Made by a program: the position numbers and the translations under genes. Below, in pieces: positions 35,160 to 44,846 of a stretch of DNA of 64,000 nucleotides. The DNA lies in the NCBI GenBank assembly GCA_001899315.1, contig MOYA01000005.1:109994-173993 (forward strand). The letters run 5' to 3'. Source of the DNA: Candidatus Obscuribacter phosphatis (lineage in GTDB: Bacteria; Cyanobacteriota; Vampirovibrionia; Obscuribacterales; Obscuribacteraceae). Below the pieces are notes generated by a model, which was not told where the DNA came from, did no database searches, and saw only the letters and a list, made by a program, of their open reading frames with translations. Position 1 is the stretch's first letter. Each line of letters opens with the position of its first letter.

Positions 35160-36647
35160 TCACCTTATTTCTCTAAGCAATTGAGCGAACTTCTTTACGG
35201 TATCGTCAATGGTATCGATATTGATATCGGCAAAGGGCACAATAAACTGCCCTTCTACGCTCTCGGTGGCATAATAACTATCGGTAGAAACAAGATTCCA
35301 GCCGACCAAGCCCGCCGCTTTACTAACCACCCCAGTAGATACACCACTTTTAAAATTGAGAATTATATGGGTGCCGCCGCCCTCACCCAGAGGTTCGAGC
35401 ATTTCGCGTAAATGGCGTGTAATAGCCAAAATGAGCGATTGTCTGCGGTGAGCCAATATTCTTTGCGAACGTTTTAAATGTTTTTCTAGATGTCCATCAT
35501 TGACTAGGTCGGTCAATGCCAATTGATCAATAAGAGGCAGATGCCTCTCTAGATAACCCTTGACCAAAAGGGCAGGCTGGCTCAAACAGCGAGGAAAGAT
35601 TACGTAGGACAGGCGCAGGGACTGATAGAGAATCTTCCAGAAAGAAGACATATAGATAACACAATCATGATGATCTAAAGCTTTCAAAGATGGCAGTATC
35701 GGCTTGCCGTAACGAAACTCACTATCATAATCATCTTCCAAAATGAAGGCGCCGACTGCTGCGGCATATTCAATTAGTTCCTGCCGGCGCGGCATACTCA
35801 TGACCATGGTCAAAGGATCTTGATGAGAAGGCGTCACATAGATTAGCTTCGGGGGTCTGCTGAAGCGCCTGATATAAGAAACCTGTATGCCTTCATTATC
35901 GACCGGCACGGGCACAACTTGGGCGGCGAGCGCCTCCAGCGTATGACGACTTTCAGGATAGCCTGGCTCTTCGTAAGCAACCACATCACCCGGATTAAGC
36001 AAAAGGCGACCGATAAGTTCCATGCGCATCTGCTTAGAGCCAAAGACAAAAACTTCTTCGGGCGAAGATTCTATACTGCGACGACGCTTAGAATAGTTAC
36101 TCAGAGCCAGTCTTAGATTGGGCAAACCAGCCGGTTCAATCATAAAGGGCACTTGATCATCTTCATGTATGTCGCAATGCTTGAGCATAAGCGACTTCCA
36201 TTCACGTGCCGGCGAGAGTTCCACCGGGGTACCGCCATAACCTATTTCGGGTAAATGAACATGCTCTTCTTGCTGCTTACAGCCCACTTCCTTCAATAGT
36301 CTTCCAGTCTGCGACAGTTCTGAAGCACTTATAAAAGAAGCTGGAGATCTCTGACTTTCTTCTTGCAGCCTTTCTTTTAATAAGTCACCCAAGTCACCGG
36401 GTAAATGGGACGAGACATAGGTACCTGAGCCGCTTTGACTGACCACAAGCCCTTGAATCTGCAGATCTTCATAGGCCTTTAAAACTGTTGCTCGTGAGAG
36501 TTTAAGACTCTCAGCCAGATCTCTAACAGACGGCATCGGCTCGCCCAGTCCCAAACGTCCTTCCAAAATAGCTTTACGCAGCGCATCGGAAAGCCTGCGG
36601 TAAAGGGCGACATAAGGTTTGTATTCAAGGTTAATAGCTATCGACAT
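35160..36647 (-). CDS. MocR-type (GntR/aminotransferase) transcription regulator
   Basis: This 495-residue DNA-binding protein has a winged-helix domain at about 15-80 (MPSVRDLAESLKLSRATVLKA) and a fold-type I aminotransferase domain, including EDDYDSEFRYG and the PLP lysine Lys338 in SSFWK. Members of this family, such as GabR and PdxR, sense amine or vitamin B6 compounds through PLP. The target is unknown; the downstream genes in the same operon are a second MocR protein and a secreted protein, so self-regulation is likely. It ends one base before the next start codon. Confidence 0.92.
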   Translation of the reverse strand: MSIAINLEYKPYVALYRRLSDALRKAILEGRLGLGEPMPSVRDLAESLKLSRATVLKAYEDLQIQGLVVSQSGSGTYVSSHLPGDLGDLLKERLQEESQRSPASFISASELSQTGRLLKEVGCKQQEEHVHLPEIGYGGTPVELSPAREWKSLMLKHCDIHEDDQVPFMIEPAGLPNLRLALSNYSKRRRSIESSPEEVFVFGSKQMRMELIGRLLLNPGDVVAYEEPGYPESRHTLEALAAQVVPVPVDNEGIQVSYIRRFSRPPKLIYVTPSHQDPLTMVMSMPRRQELIEYAAAVGAFILEDDYDSEFRYGKPILPSLKALDHHDCVIYMSSFWKILYQSLRLSYVIFPRCLSQPALLVKGYLERHLPLIDQLALTDLVNDGHLEKHLKRSQRILAHRRQSLILAITRHLREMLEPLGEGGGTHIILNFKSGVSTGVVSKAAGLVGWNLVSTDSYYATESVEGQFIVPFADINIDTIDDTVKKFAQLLREIR

Positions 36648-36948
36648 CTAACATACCTGCTGGCGTTCAATTACGATATCAGAGAAAATTGCAGGCAAAA
36701 GTTAGCGCGAACGCTTACTAATCTGCTCAACCTAAGCCCATACAAAGGTTTCGGGTTATTTTAGAGCTTTCTAAATAGGCCCCCCTTTTTGGCACTTTAA
36801 AGACTGCAAAGCATTTTCAGCAAAAAAGTTACCTAGATGCAAAGCAAGAAAAAGAAAAGAGAGCACCTAAAAAAGAGAGACCAAGAGAGAGAGAGACCAA
36901 GAGAGAGACAAGAGTTTCCTTGTCTCTCTCCTCGGTCTTTCTACATAC
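36648..36948. other. Intergenic region, purine-rich lower part
   Basis: About 300 bases. The region upstream of the MocR operon must hold its promoter. From about 36830 the + strand is a run of GA-rich repeats (AGAGAGACCAAG units) leading into a hairpin. Confidence 0.5.
36901..36930 (-). terminator. GA/TC-rich hairpin after the 36949 gene
   Basis: A perfect 12-bp stem (GAGAGAGACAAG/CTTGTCTCTCTC) with a 6-base loop lies 18 bases beyond the stop codon of the minus-strand gene. On that strand T-rich sequence follows only after a gap, so termination strength is uncertain. Confidence 0.45.
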
Positions 36949-37233
36949 TTATCTGCCCTTAGCAAGAACATAGACAAATAGTGCGAACTTCCACAGTACT
37001 GTGAGAGTCACCCTAATTCCATCTGCAACGAACTTGCAGAGAACCGGGCTGATTTCTATTAGAAACTCAAGCAACTTTCCAAGCAAATCAAAGAGACAGT
37101 TGACCAATTCTCTCAGCAAGTCGACGGCCATAGAAAGACCGTCAACCTTAGAGCCACTCAGCAAAGCCAGCATAGACAACATAAAAAAAGGCAGGCTGAG
37201 GGCGGCAAAAATTCCAATAATAGACTCAAGCAT
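36949..37233 (-). CDS. Small hydrophobic membrane protein
   Basis: A 94-residue protein with a hydrophobic N-terminal helix (about 4-27), a middle amphipathic part and a second hydrophobic segment near the C-terminus. A strong ribosome site (AAGGAGGT) precedes the ATG, which supports a real gene. It stands alone between two hairpin-bounded regions. No family recognised. Confidence 0.65.
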   Translation of the reverse strand: MLESIIGIFAALSLPFFMLSMLALLSGSKVDGLSMAVDLLRELVNCLFDLLGKLLEFLIEISPVLCKFVADGIRVTLTVLWKFALFVYVLAKGR

Positions 37234-37588
37234 GTTCTACCTCCTTAGGGTAAAGCGTGGGGTAAAGCAAGCTGGAAAAATCGCCGCAAGCAGGACGAAG
37301 ACGGGCAACCACAGTTGCTCTTGCTCTTCATCCCATTCAATATCAATTGACTTTCTTTGCTCTGACGATTCTTGCAACTCATGAAAACAAGAAATAAACG
37401 AAGTCTCAAACTAGCCGTCCGCACAAAACCAAAACCAGCCTCTAGAGGGCAATACTGGCAAGTCAGCCCCGCTTTCAAGATGAAAACATGGGGCATCTAC
37501 GAAAGCAGAATTTATGAAATTACAGGCAGAGCTAGGCAAATAAACAGTCGAAACATCACTTAAAAGATGGCGACCACTTGGGCAAAAT
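37234..37588. other. Intergenic region, no supported gene
   Basis: About 355 bases. Short overlapping frames on both strands lack ribosome sites and recognisable protein features. No RNA gene or repeat seen. Confidence 0.4.
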
Positions 37589-39187
37589 TTAGCGGGACTC
37601 TTTTAACAAGTTGCTTGATGAGATCAGTCCAACATTGCGCAACAAGTCAACTTGGGCATCGTTAAAGGCAACCAGAGCTCGGGCTTTCTCAATCAGAGCC
37701 CCGGTATAGTCTTGCTGCGCCCGCAAGACATCGATGTTTTTGCCAACGCCGTTTTGATAACGCAAACTAGCCAGTCTCAACTCCTCATCAGCCGAACGCA
37801 CTTGGGCAATGGCTTCCTCAATTTTGCGCTCCGATGAAAGTGACTTGAGATACGAACGTCTCACCTCAGAAACAACTTGGTTGAGTAAACGTTGCGACTC
37901 CAAAGCGGCTTTCCTGGCGTCTAATTTGGCGGCATAAATGTTAGCGGCATCCACCGTGCCCAGGCCCTGAAAGTTCCAATTGACATTGAAACCCAAGGTG
38001 TACAGTGCAGTTATTTGTCTTTGCCTAGGAACTTGCGTCACACTATTTCCACCTGCGGCGGCAAGGGTTACCGGCGCCAATTCAGTGCTCTTCGAGAGAG
38101 TCTCACCGATGCCTAGAACATTGCCGTTAAAGGCAAAACTAGGCTGCAAATTGGCAGCATTAATCATTATCTGCTTTTTGGCAGCCAAGCGCAGTTCTTC
38201 ATATTGCTTCAGTTCGGGACGATTATCTATGGCCTGCGAAACCAGCTTACCAACCAGCTGGTCATCGCTCACCAGTCGCCACTTCTCAATTACTTCGGCG
38301 GTTGGTCTAAGATCGACATCTTGGGGCAAGCTTAAATGGTCTGATAGTCTGATAGCAGCGTCACGCCTGGCAATCTGCTGATCAATGAGATTCTGCCTAT
38401 CTTGCGAAAGCTGCGTCTCAGCCTGCAATACCTCTAACCTTGTCGCCAGACCACCGGCTTGTAGGTCTCGGCTCAGGCTAAGCTGAGACTCCGATGTTTC
38501 CACGGCTCGAATGCGAATACGCAAGATCGCCTCTTGCAAGATAAGTTCGTTATACAGATGCACAGTCTCGCGCAAGGCATCGGCAATAGTGGCTTTCTTC
38601 TTTTCTTTCTCGGCACGCAGTTGATTGCGCCCTTTCAAGGCAGAAAACAAAACGCTGCCGCCGCGATAGCCGTAATATTTAAAACCGGCACTGGTGATGA
38701 TAAACGGATTATTGAAGCGCAAGGGTTCGAGACTTGAACCAAAGGGCACATTAGCCTTGCCTTTTAGATAGTTGTACTGATAACTGAGTGCAATATCCGG
38801 CAGAAACTTACCATAGGCACCAAGCAGCCTGGCCTTAGCCGCCTGACGGTCGTAGTCGACAATACCAATGTCGAGGTTATTGGCTAGAGTAGTATCTATT
38901 GCCTCTTTCAAGGTAAAAGAACGGCTGCTCTGAGCATCTAGACTAAAGGGGTCGATGCGCCTGTCGATTGTGATCAGCGCCTTAAGGCTGTCACGTTTCA
39001 AATCCAATCTCTCAGCCGAAAATGCATTATTCTCCGCCCCGGAGTTAAGTTCTTTGATTGATTCGGGCTCTTTAATTGAGTTAGTCTCATTAATAGAACC
39101 AGTCTCGGCCAAGGCAGCCGACCAAGAGCTCAAGGTCAGCAATAAAGATAAAGCGGCAAAGCGGCTTGCTCTAAATTTACTTTTCAT
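37589..39187 (-). CDS. TolC-family outer-membrane efflux channel
   Basis: This 532-residue protein forms the outer-membrane exit duct of a tripartite exporter. It has a signal peptide (cleavage near AALAE, residue 28), a short repetitive Ser/Ile/Asn/Glu linker at about 29-50, and then the two long helical repeats of the family (for example LRETVHLYNELILQEA and YQNGVGKNIDVLRAQQDY). The ATG at 39187 is chosen because it overlaps the stop of the permease gene (ATGA) and begins the signal peptide. It is the last gene of the efflux operon. Confidence 0.9.
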   Translation of the reverse strand: MKSKFRASRFAALSLLLTLSSWSAALAETGSINETNSIKEPESIKELNSGAENNAFSAERLDLKRDSLKALITIDRRIDPFSLDAQSSRSFTLKEAIDTTLANNLDIGIVDYDRQAAKARLLGAYGKFLPDIALSYQYNYLKGKANVPFGSSLEPLRFNNPFIITSAGFKYYGYRGGSVLFSALKGRNQLRAEKEKKKATIADALRETVHLYNELILQEAILRIRIRAVETSESQLSLSRDLQAGGLATRLEVLQAETQLSQDRQNLIDQQIARRDAAIRLSDHLSLPQDVDLRPTAEVIEKWRLVSDDQLVGKLVSQAIDNRPELKQYEELRLAAKKQIMINAANLQPSFAFNGNVLGIGETLSKSTELAPVTLAAAGGNSVTQVPRQRQITALYTLGFNVNWNFQGLGTVDAANIYAAKLDARKAALESQRLLNQVVSEVRRSYLKSLSSERKIEEAIAQVRSADEELRLASLRYQNGVGKNIDVLRAQQDYTGALIEKARALVAFNDAQVDLLRNVGLISSSNLLKESR

Positions 39188-40308
39188 TTCAATTGTTTCC
39201 TGAATCGCGAAGAGCTCAAAGACAAAAGCACAAAGGCATAGACCGAAAGTGAAAGCACTTCGATCCAAATTTCGGAAAAACCGCCGCCTTTGAGCAAGAG
39301 GGCGCGCACGCAGATAACGTAATAGCGCAAAGGGTCAAGATAAGAAAGATACTGAAAAAACTCGGGCATACTCTCCATCGGTGCTATCGCACCAGAAAGC
39401 TGAATCACCGGCAAATTAATAAAGAAAGAAGTTAAGAGACTCTGGCGCTGGTTTTCAGAATAGGCAGCCAGGGCTATGCCGATTGATATACCAACAAGCA
39501 CAGCCAAGAAAGAAACGAAGAGAAATAAAAGCAGATTACCGCGGAAGGGCACGTGAAAGACCAGCACCGAAACAAGCAAAGCCACTGCCACTGTAATCAT
39601 TAGAAGAGCCGCCAGGGGCACAATTTTAGCCAGCAAGATCTGCTTTGAGCTAACCGGTGTCATGAGCAACTGCTCTAAGGTACCCGAATCTTTCTCGCGC
39701 ACAAGAGCAGCACTGCTCACCAGGGTCGAAACCAAATTGAGCACCAGAGCAATCACACCAGGCACAAAAAACCAAGAGCTTATCAAGCCCGGATTGTAGG
39801 CAAAACTAATCTGGGGACTGATTATTTCTCGCGATTCCTGGCTGCCCGAGCTGAGATTGCGATTGAAAGAAGCAAGAATCTGACTGACATAACCGGCAGC
39901 AATTCCTGCACTATTGGCATCGACGCCATCAATAAAGACCTGCACATTCGTTTTCAGTCCGGCTCGATAGCGTCTTTCTAAATCAGCTGGAATGATAAGC
40001 CCGGCATCGAGAGCACCATCGCGTACTAGGGCAGCAAGAGCCGCGTCTCTGCCGCCGCTTTCTTTAAGTTCGAATACATCATTGACCACAAGTGCCGCTG
40101 TAAGAGCACGGCTTACAGTAGAAGAAGCATGGTCCACAACTCCAAGCCTAAGCCTGTCTACTTCGGGGCTGAGGGCGAAACCATAAATAAAGAGCTGCAA
40201 AATCGGCATAAAAAAGAGCAGGAAAAGCAACTGTTTGTCGCGCAAAATCTGCTGCACTTCTTTGCGCATCAGAGCCTTGAGCTGGGTGAAATAGTTGAGC
40301 TTATTCAT
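39184..40308 (-). CDS. ABC-2 type permease (YbhR-like)
   Basis: This 374-residue membrane protein is one half of an ABC exporter channel. It has one N-terminal helix, a large extracytoplasmic domain (about 45-175) and five C-terminal helices. The ABC-2 signature region VREKDSGTLEQLLMTPVS lies just after the second helix. It follows the second permease gene and overlaps the TolC gene by four bases. The pairing of two different permeases fits a heterodimeric channel. Confidence 0.9.
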   Translation of the reverse strand: MNKLNYFTQLKALMRKEVQQILRDKQLLFLLFFMPILQLFIYGFALSPEVDRLRLGVVDHASSTVSRALTAALVVNDVFELKESGGRDAALAALVRDGALDAGLIIPADLERRYRAGLKTNVQVFIDGVDANSAGIAAGYVSQILASFNRNLSSGSQESREIISPQISFAYNPGLISSWFFVPGVIALVLNLVSTLVSSAALVREKDSGTLEQLLMTPVSSKQILLAKIVPLAALLMITVAVALLVSVLVFHVPFRGNLLLFLFVSFLAVLVGISIGIALAAYSENQRQSLLTSFFINLPVIQLSGAIAPMESMPEFFQYLSYLDPLRYYVICVRALLLKGGGFSEIWIEVLSLSVYAFVLLSLSSSRFRKQLK

Positions 40309-40347
40309 TGTCTTTTCTAGATTTCCTTGCTTTTCTCGCTCAATTCT

Positions 40348-41457
40348 TCAACCTTTCAACTGCATGCGGCGCAAAATTTTGGACGCCGCCATATAAAGAA
40401 CAAAAGCGGCAATAGCAATAGAAACTGGAATATAGAGCTGGCTGCCAAAATCGGAACCGCGCACAAAAGCGTTACGCGCCGCCGAGACAAAATAACGCGC
40501 AGGCAAAACATTTGAAATAAGAGAAAGGGGATAAGTGATATTGCGCAGCGGATACAAAAAGCCAGATAGAAGCAGGGCTGTAGTGAAGCCGGTAGTAGCC
40601 ACGATCTGCACCGCCGCACTCTGGGTGGTGGCGCGTGTACCGGCAAATACACCAAAAGCCACCGCACTATATAAGAACAAAACCAGGGAAAGAAAAAAGA
40701 CAGTTATATCGCCGACAAAACGCAGCCCAAACAAGAGAAAAGAAGCTGAAATAATCAAAGCCGCCTGCATGAGGGCAATGAGAGTGTAGGCGATTGTTTT
40801 ACCGGCGATAAGTTCAAAAGAAGAGAGACTGGAAGCATAGAGCTGCAAAATCGTGCCTTGCTCCTTTTCTCTAGCCATCGCCAAAGCAGCAAGCAAGCAA
40901 GGGAAGATCCAAAGAATTACCGCTATCGCCCCCGGTGCCACATAAAGAGCCTCGTCTCGGCCTGGATTAAACCAAAGGCGCACTTGAGGCGAGATTAGAT
41001 TACGGGTGGTCTGCAAGTCTTTGCTGCGCAAAAAATAATTGGTCGAAGCAATAATGCAGTTCTTCACCACCCTGGCATTGTTGACGTCGCAAGCGTCAAT
41101 TACTACCTGCACTTGCGCCCGCTCGCGCCGACTGACCTTGCGAGAAAACTCCGGGGGAATGACTATGGCAGCCTTGACACCGTCTTTGTCAAGAGGCTCC
41201 ATAATGTCGACGCCGCTGCCTCTAAATGGCGCCGCCTGCAACTGTCCCGTGGCAAACAAAGTGTCTATATAGTCGCGACTAAGACTGCCTGTGTCGAAAT
41301 TCTTCACTGCCACAAGAATATTCTTTGACTCTAATCTAGTGGCGTATCCGTACAAAAGCAGGGCAACAAAAGGCAAGAAAAAAGCCAATGCCAGAGTCAG
41401 CTTATCTCTTCTAAACTGGGCTATTTCTTTGCCTATCTGAGCCAAAACTTTCTTCAT
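40348..41457 (-). CDS. ABC-2 type permease (YbhS-like)
   Basis: This 369-residue membrane protein is the other half of the exporter channel. It has an N-terminal helix, a large soluble loop and a five-helix C-terminal part, with the ABC-2 signature AREKEQGTILQLYASSLS. It overlaps the ATPase gene by four bases and is separated by 39 bases from the next permease, so all are in one operon. Confidence 0.9.
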   Translation of the reverse strand: MKKVLAQIGKEIAQFRRDKLTLALAFFLPFVALLLYGYATRLESKNILVAVKNFDTGSLSRDYIDTLFATGQLQAAPFRGSGVDIMEPLDKDGVKAAIVIPPEFSRKVSRRERAQVQVVIDACDVNNARVVKNCIIASTNYFLRSKDLQTTRNLISPQVRLWFNPGRDEALYVAPGAIAVILWIFPCLLAALAMAREKEQGTILQLYASSLSSFELIAGKTIAYTLIALMQAALIISASFLLFGLRFVGDITVFFLSLVLFLYSAVAFGVFAGTRATTQSAAVQIVATTGFTTALLLSGFLYPLRNITYPLSLISNVLPARYFVSAARNAFVRGSDFGSQLYIPVSIAIAAFVLYMAASKILRRMQLKG

Positions 41458-43481
41458 TTTTGACCACCCGATTGCGGTGGCTGAGGCTTTGCCGCTATAT
41501 CAAAATGAGCCCGCTGGGCCCGCTGCACAATCGAAATGAAGCAATCTTCCAAGCTGAAAGGCACTTGCCTATGAGACCTAATCTTGACGCCTTCTGCGCT
41601 TAGTGCCGAGAGCACTGCGGGCAGTTCGCTCGCCCCGTCATCTAGAACCACATGCAAACAATCGGCGAACATTGAAGTGCGCCAGTCTTCCAATTGCCCT
41701 TTCAAGCGAGCGTAGGCCCCCTGCAAGTCATCACAGACCAGCTCATAGAGAGTACCCGGCTGTTCTTCTTTGATGCGCGAGGGCGAACCTTCGGCCACCA
41801 ATTCTCCGGCCACCATAAAGCCAAGATTATTGCAATTTTCGGCTTCTTCCAAAAAATGCGTAGTAACCAAAATGGCCGTGCCTTGCCTAGAGAAATCTCT
41901 AATCAGCTTCCACATTTCACGCCGGGCAAGAGGGTCTACACCCGAGGTCGGTTCGTCCAAAAAAAGTACCTGCGGCTGGTGCAATACGGCCGCCCCAAAA
42001 GAAAGCCGCTGTTTCCATCCGCCCGGCAGCTTGCCTGCCAAAAGCCCCTCTTGTCCGGTCAACTCCGAACTGCGCAAAACCCAGGCGATGCGCTCTTTAC
42101 GCAGAGCTTCGGGCACACAATAGACACCGCAGTAAAACTCTAGATTTTCTCTGATTGTCAGATCATCATAAAGAGTAAACTTCTGGCTCATATAGCCCAG
42201 TTTCTGCCTGAGCGATTCTTGACGCAGGTCTGATACTTGACCACAAAGAGCCATACTGCCGCCCGAGGGCTTAATCAGACCGCAAAGTATCTTGATAGTG
42301 GTGGTTTTACCAGCGCCATTGGCGCCTAAAAGCCCATAGATTTCGCCATACTCGACCCTTAAGCTGACCGAGCGCACAGCCTGAAAATTACCAAATCGTT
42401 TAGACACAGCGCTCGCCTCAATAGCACCATATTTGGCACTATTTCCCAAACCCGGCGAATTTGTTTCACTCAGCTCTCTATTGACAGCTACAAAAGGAAA
42501 CGGCTTTTGCTCTTCTTCCGGCAGATCATGCTTGAGACGGGCGACAAAAACGTTCTCCAAAGTCGGTTCTTGCTCACTGAGTAGAGGCTCGCTCAAACCG
42601 GCTTTCTGACTTAGTTGTCGCACCAGAGCCCTACCTTGCTCTAGGTCGGGCACCAAGACATCGAGGCGATCGCCAAAAGTCTGGACATCAAACAAAACCC
42701 TCTCGGCTCCATTACTCTTTGCTTGCAGCGATTGAGCCTCGATCAAGACTTTTTCCATTTCATGCAATTTACCCGAGCGCACTTCCAAACGGTGCATACC
42801 AAGCCGCTCTTTCAGCCCAGCAGGCGAGCCCTCTTCTAAGATTCGCCCTTCATGCATGAGAATCAATCGTCCGCAACGCTCGGCTTCGTCAAGATAAGGT
42901 GTGGCTACAGCCACTGTCACACCCTCGCTGCAAACCCGCGAGAGCAGATCCCAAAATTCGCGCCTAGATACAGGGTCAACGCCTGTTGTAGGTTCGTCCA
43001 GCAAAAGCAATTTAGGATCGCCCACCAAAGCGCAACAAAGAGCCAGCTTCTGCTTCATGCCCCCCGATAGTTGACCGGCCAACCTATTAGGAAAGCGGTC
43101 TAGGTCCATAAGCTTGAGGTAGCGCGCCGCTCTTTCTTCAAACAAACGCCCTGTGACATCGCGCAAACCGGCTACATAACGCAGATTTTCTATTAGACTC
43201 AGGTCTAAGTAAAGCGAAAACTGTTGGGTGAGATAACCGATAGATAAGCGCATATTGCGCGGGCTACCGCCCAGAACAGCTATCTCACCGCTGTTTTTTT
43301 CGAGCACGCCGCCCATTATATGAAAAGTGGTGGTCTTACCGGCTCCGTCAGGACCAATCAAGCCAAAGATCTCGCCTTGCCTGATTTCAAAGTCTATACC
43401 TTTGACTGCCGCAAGCGCACCATAGCTCTTACCGAGCCCTCTCGCTCTCACTATTTCAGGCTCTAAAAGCGCATTAGTCAT
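41454..43481 (-). CDS. Dual ABC ATPase of the exporter (YbhF-like)
   Basis: This 675-residue protein fuses two ATP-binding domains. Domain 1 has Walker A GPDGAGKT near residue 43, signature LSGGMKQ and Walker B LLLLDEP. Domain 2, beginning near 355, has GANGAGKT, the altered signature LPGGWKQ and LFLDEP. It supplies energy for the two permeases. A linker of about 120 residues joins the halves. The gene starts six bases after the adaptor gene. Confidence 0.95.
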   Translation of the reverse strand: MTNALLEPEIVRARGLGKSYGALAAVKGIDFEIRQGEIFGLIGPDGAGKTTTFHIMGGVLEKNSGEIAVLGGSPRNMRLSIGYLTQQFSLYLDLSLIENLRYVAGLRDVTGRLFEERAARYLKLMDLDRFPNRLAGQLSGGMKQKLALCCALVGDPKLLLLDEPTTGVDPVSRREFWDLLSRVCSEGVTVAVATPYLDEAERCGRLILMHEGRILEEGSPAGLKERLGMHRLEVRSGKLHEMEKVLIEAQSLQAKSNGAERVLFDVQTFGDRLDVLVPDLEQGRALVRQLSQKAGLSEPLLSEQEPTLENVFVARLKHDLPEEEQKPFPFVAVNRELSETNSPGLGNSAKYGAIEASAVSKRFGNFQAVRSVSLRVEYGEIYGLLGANGAGKTTTIKILCGLIKPSGGSMALCGQVSDLRQESLRQKLGYMSQKFTLYDDLTIRENLEFYCGVYCVPEALRKERIAWVLRSSELTGQEGLLAGKLPGGWKQRLSFGAAVLHQPQVLFLDEPTSGVDPLARREMWKLIRDFSRQGTAILVTTHFLEEAENCNNLGFMVAGELVAEGSPSRIKEEQPGTLYELVCDDLQGAYARLKGQLEDWRTSMFADCLHVVLDDGASELPAVLSALSAEGVKIRSHRQVPFSLEDCFISIVQRAQRAHFDIAAKPQPPQSGGQK

Positions 43482-43487
43482 AACTAT

Positions 43488-44738
43488 CTACTTGATGATA
43501 ATTTCGGCATCGGCAGGCATGCCGGGTTTAGCAAAGCCGACACCATCTTTGTTCTCGATGCTTATCTTGATGCCAAAAACCTGCTTGACACGGTCGTCTT
43601 TAAAATAAATATTCTCAGGCGTAAAAGAACCTTCCGGATCAATCTGAATCACTTTTCCATCAATAGCTTTATTAGGGTCGCTATCCAGCTTGATTAGTGC
43701 TTTCTGACCAACTCTTACCAGACCAATCTTGCCTTCCGGTATATAACCGCGCAGATAAACCACACGCAGGTCTATGAGCGAAAGCAAAGTTTGCCCAGGC
43801 ACCACAACGGCACCGGGCTCCACCGAGCGAGCGGTGACAATGCCGTCAATAGGACTCTTGATATTGAGATAGGCAATATTAGCCTTAATCTGATCAATAT
43901 CGGCTTGGGCAGCCACAACTTCGTGCTCAGCGCTCTTTAGTTTAAAACGAGCCTGAGCCAACTGTCCTTCCAATACCCCAGCTTGAGCCTTGATCATACC
44001 CGGGTTAAGACGCGTACTGCGGGCTTGCTTAAGGCTGGCTTCGGCTATATGCAACTGTCTTTGAGCCGCCTCTAGAGCGCTTTCACGCGACTTAACCAGG
44101 GCTTCCTGACTTTGATGATTAGTCTGCGCTTGGTCATTCTCATCGGTGGTAACGGCTCCACGACTGGCTAAAAAGGCATAGCGTTCTTTGCGTATGCGGG
44201 CAAGAGAAAGATCTGCTTTAGCCTGGGTCAACTGCGCTTCCGCCTCCGACAAGCGGGCTTGCGCCTGCGAAAGCGAAGCTTCAGCCTCATTGACACGAGC
44301 CTGAGTATCTTCACTTGATTGCATGAGCCTCAGCCTAGATTCTTCCAACTGGCGATCGACTACATTAATCTGATAGGCGCATTCTTCCACATTTTCGACC
44401 GCTTTCTCTTTGCGCGCCTGGGCACTCTTGAGCTGGGCTTGAATATCGGCATCGCTCAACTGCACCAAAAGATCGCCTACTTTGACACTGTCGCCTTCTC
44501 TAAAGCCGACAAAATCGATTCTGCCGCCAACTTTAGGACCAATATTTGTTTCATAGCCTTCGATGCGCCCGCTCACCGGCAATCTATCGGTTGGCAGATC
44601 GGCAAGCTTTTTGCCCGAATAAAAGTAATAAGCACCGCCCAAGACCAACAAAAGCACCAAGATCAAGGCGGGCAAAGGCGGCTTCCGCCCTCCACCCTGT
44701 ACGACCTGGCTTTCCGCCTTCTCTTTAATAGCCGCCAT
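43488..44738 (-). CDS. HlyD-family periplasmic adaptor (YbhG-like)
   Basis: This 416-residue adaptor links the inner-membrane exporter to the TolC channel. One N-terminal membrane helix (about 24-42) is followed by a lipoyl/barrel part (VSGRIEGYETNIGPKVGG), a long coiled-coil hairpin at about 100-270, then the second lipoyl half (NIKSPIDGIVTARSVEPG) and the C-terminal barrel. It is the first gene of the efflux operon and is divergent from the TetR regulator. Confidence 0.93.
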   Translation of the reverse strand: MAAIKEKAESQVVQGGGRKPPLPALILVLLLVLGGAYYFYSGKKLADLPTDRLPVSGRIEGYETNIGPKVGGRIDFVGFREGDSVKVGDLLVQLSDADIQAQLKSAQARKEKAVENVEECAYQINVVDRQLEESRLRLMQSSEDTQARVNEAEASLSQAQARLSEAEAQLTQAKADLSLARIRKERYAFLASRGAVTTDENDQAQTNHQSQEALVKSRESALEAAQRQLHIAEASLKQARSTRLNPGMIKAQAGVLEGQLAQARFKLKSAEHEVVAAQADIDQIKANIAYLNIKSPIDGIVTARSVEPGAVVVPGQTLLSLIDLRVVYLRGYIPEGKIGLVRVGQKALIKLDSDPNKAIDGKVIQIDPEGSFTPENIYFKDDRVKQVFGIKISIENKDGVGFAKPGMPADAEIIIK

Positions 44739-44790
44739 AAAAATGCCCTTACTCTTTTGAAATTACTTATTCAATTTGCACCACGAAGTA

Positions 44791-44821
44791 ATCATACCAA
44801 CCGGTATGTATTGTTTGTCAA
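44791..44821 (-). promoter_or_regulatory. Probable promoter of the efflux operon
   Basis: On the minus strand TTGACA (44821-44816) is followed after 19 bases by TATGAT (44796-44791). The spacing is longer than the usual 17. The palindrome at 44793-44808 lies inside this promoter, about 55 bases before the adaptor start codon, where a bound repressor would block transcription. Confidence 0.5.
44793..44808. promoter_or_regulatory. Palindromic operator, probable TetR site
   Basis: CATACC-AACC-GGTATG is an inverted repeat between the divergent efflux operon and TetR gene, a layout typical of a TetR repressor controlling the exporter and itself. Confidence 0.65.
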
Positions 44822-44846
44822 CTAATATTGTCGTAAAATCAGTCAA

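Noticed and set aside
37372-37563. A 63-codon basic frame on the + strand
   Set aside because: No ribosome site, no partner gene, and composition not clearly protein-like; could not be supported.
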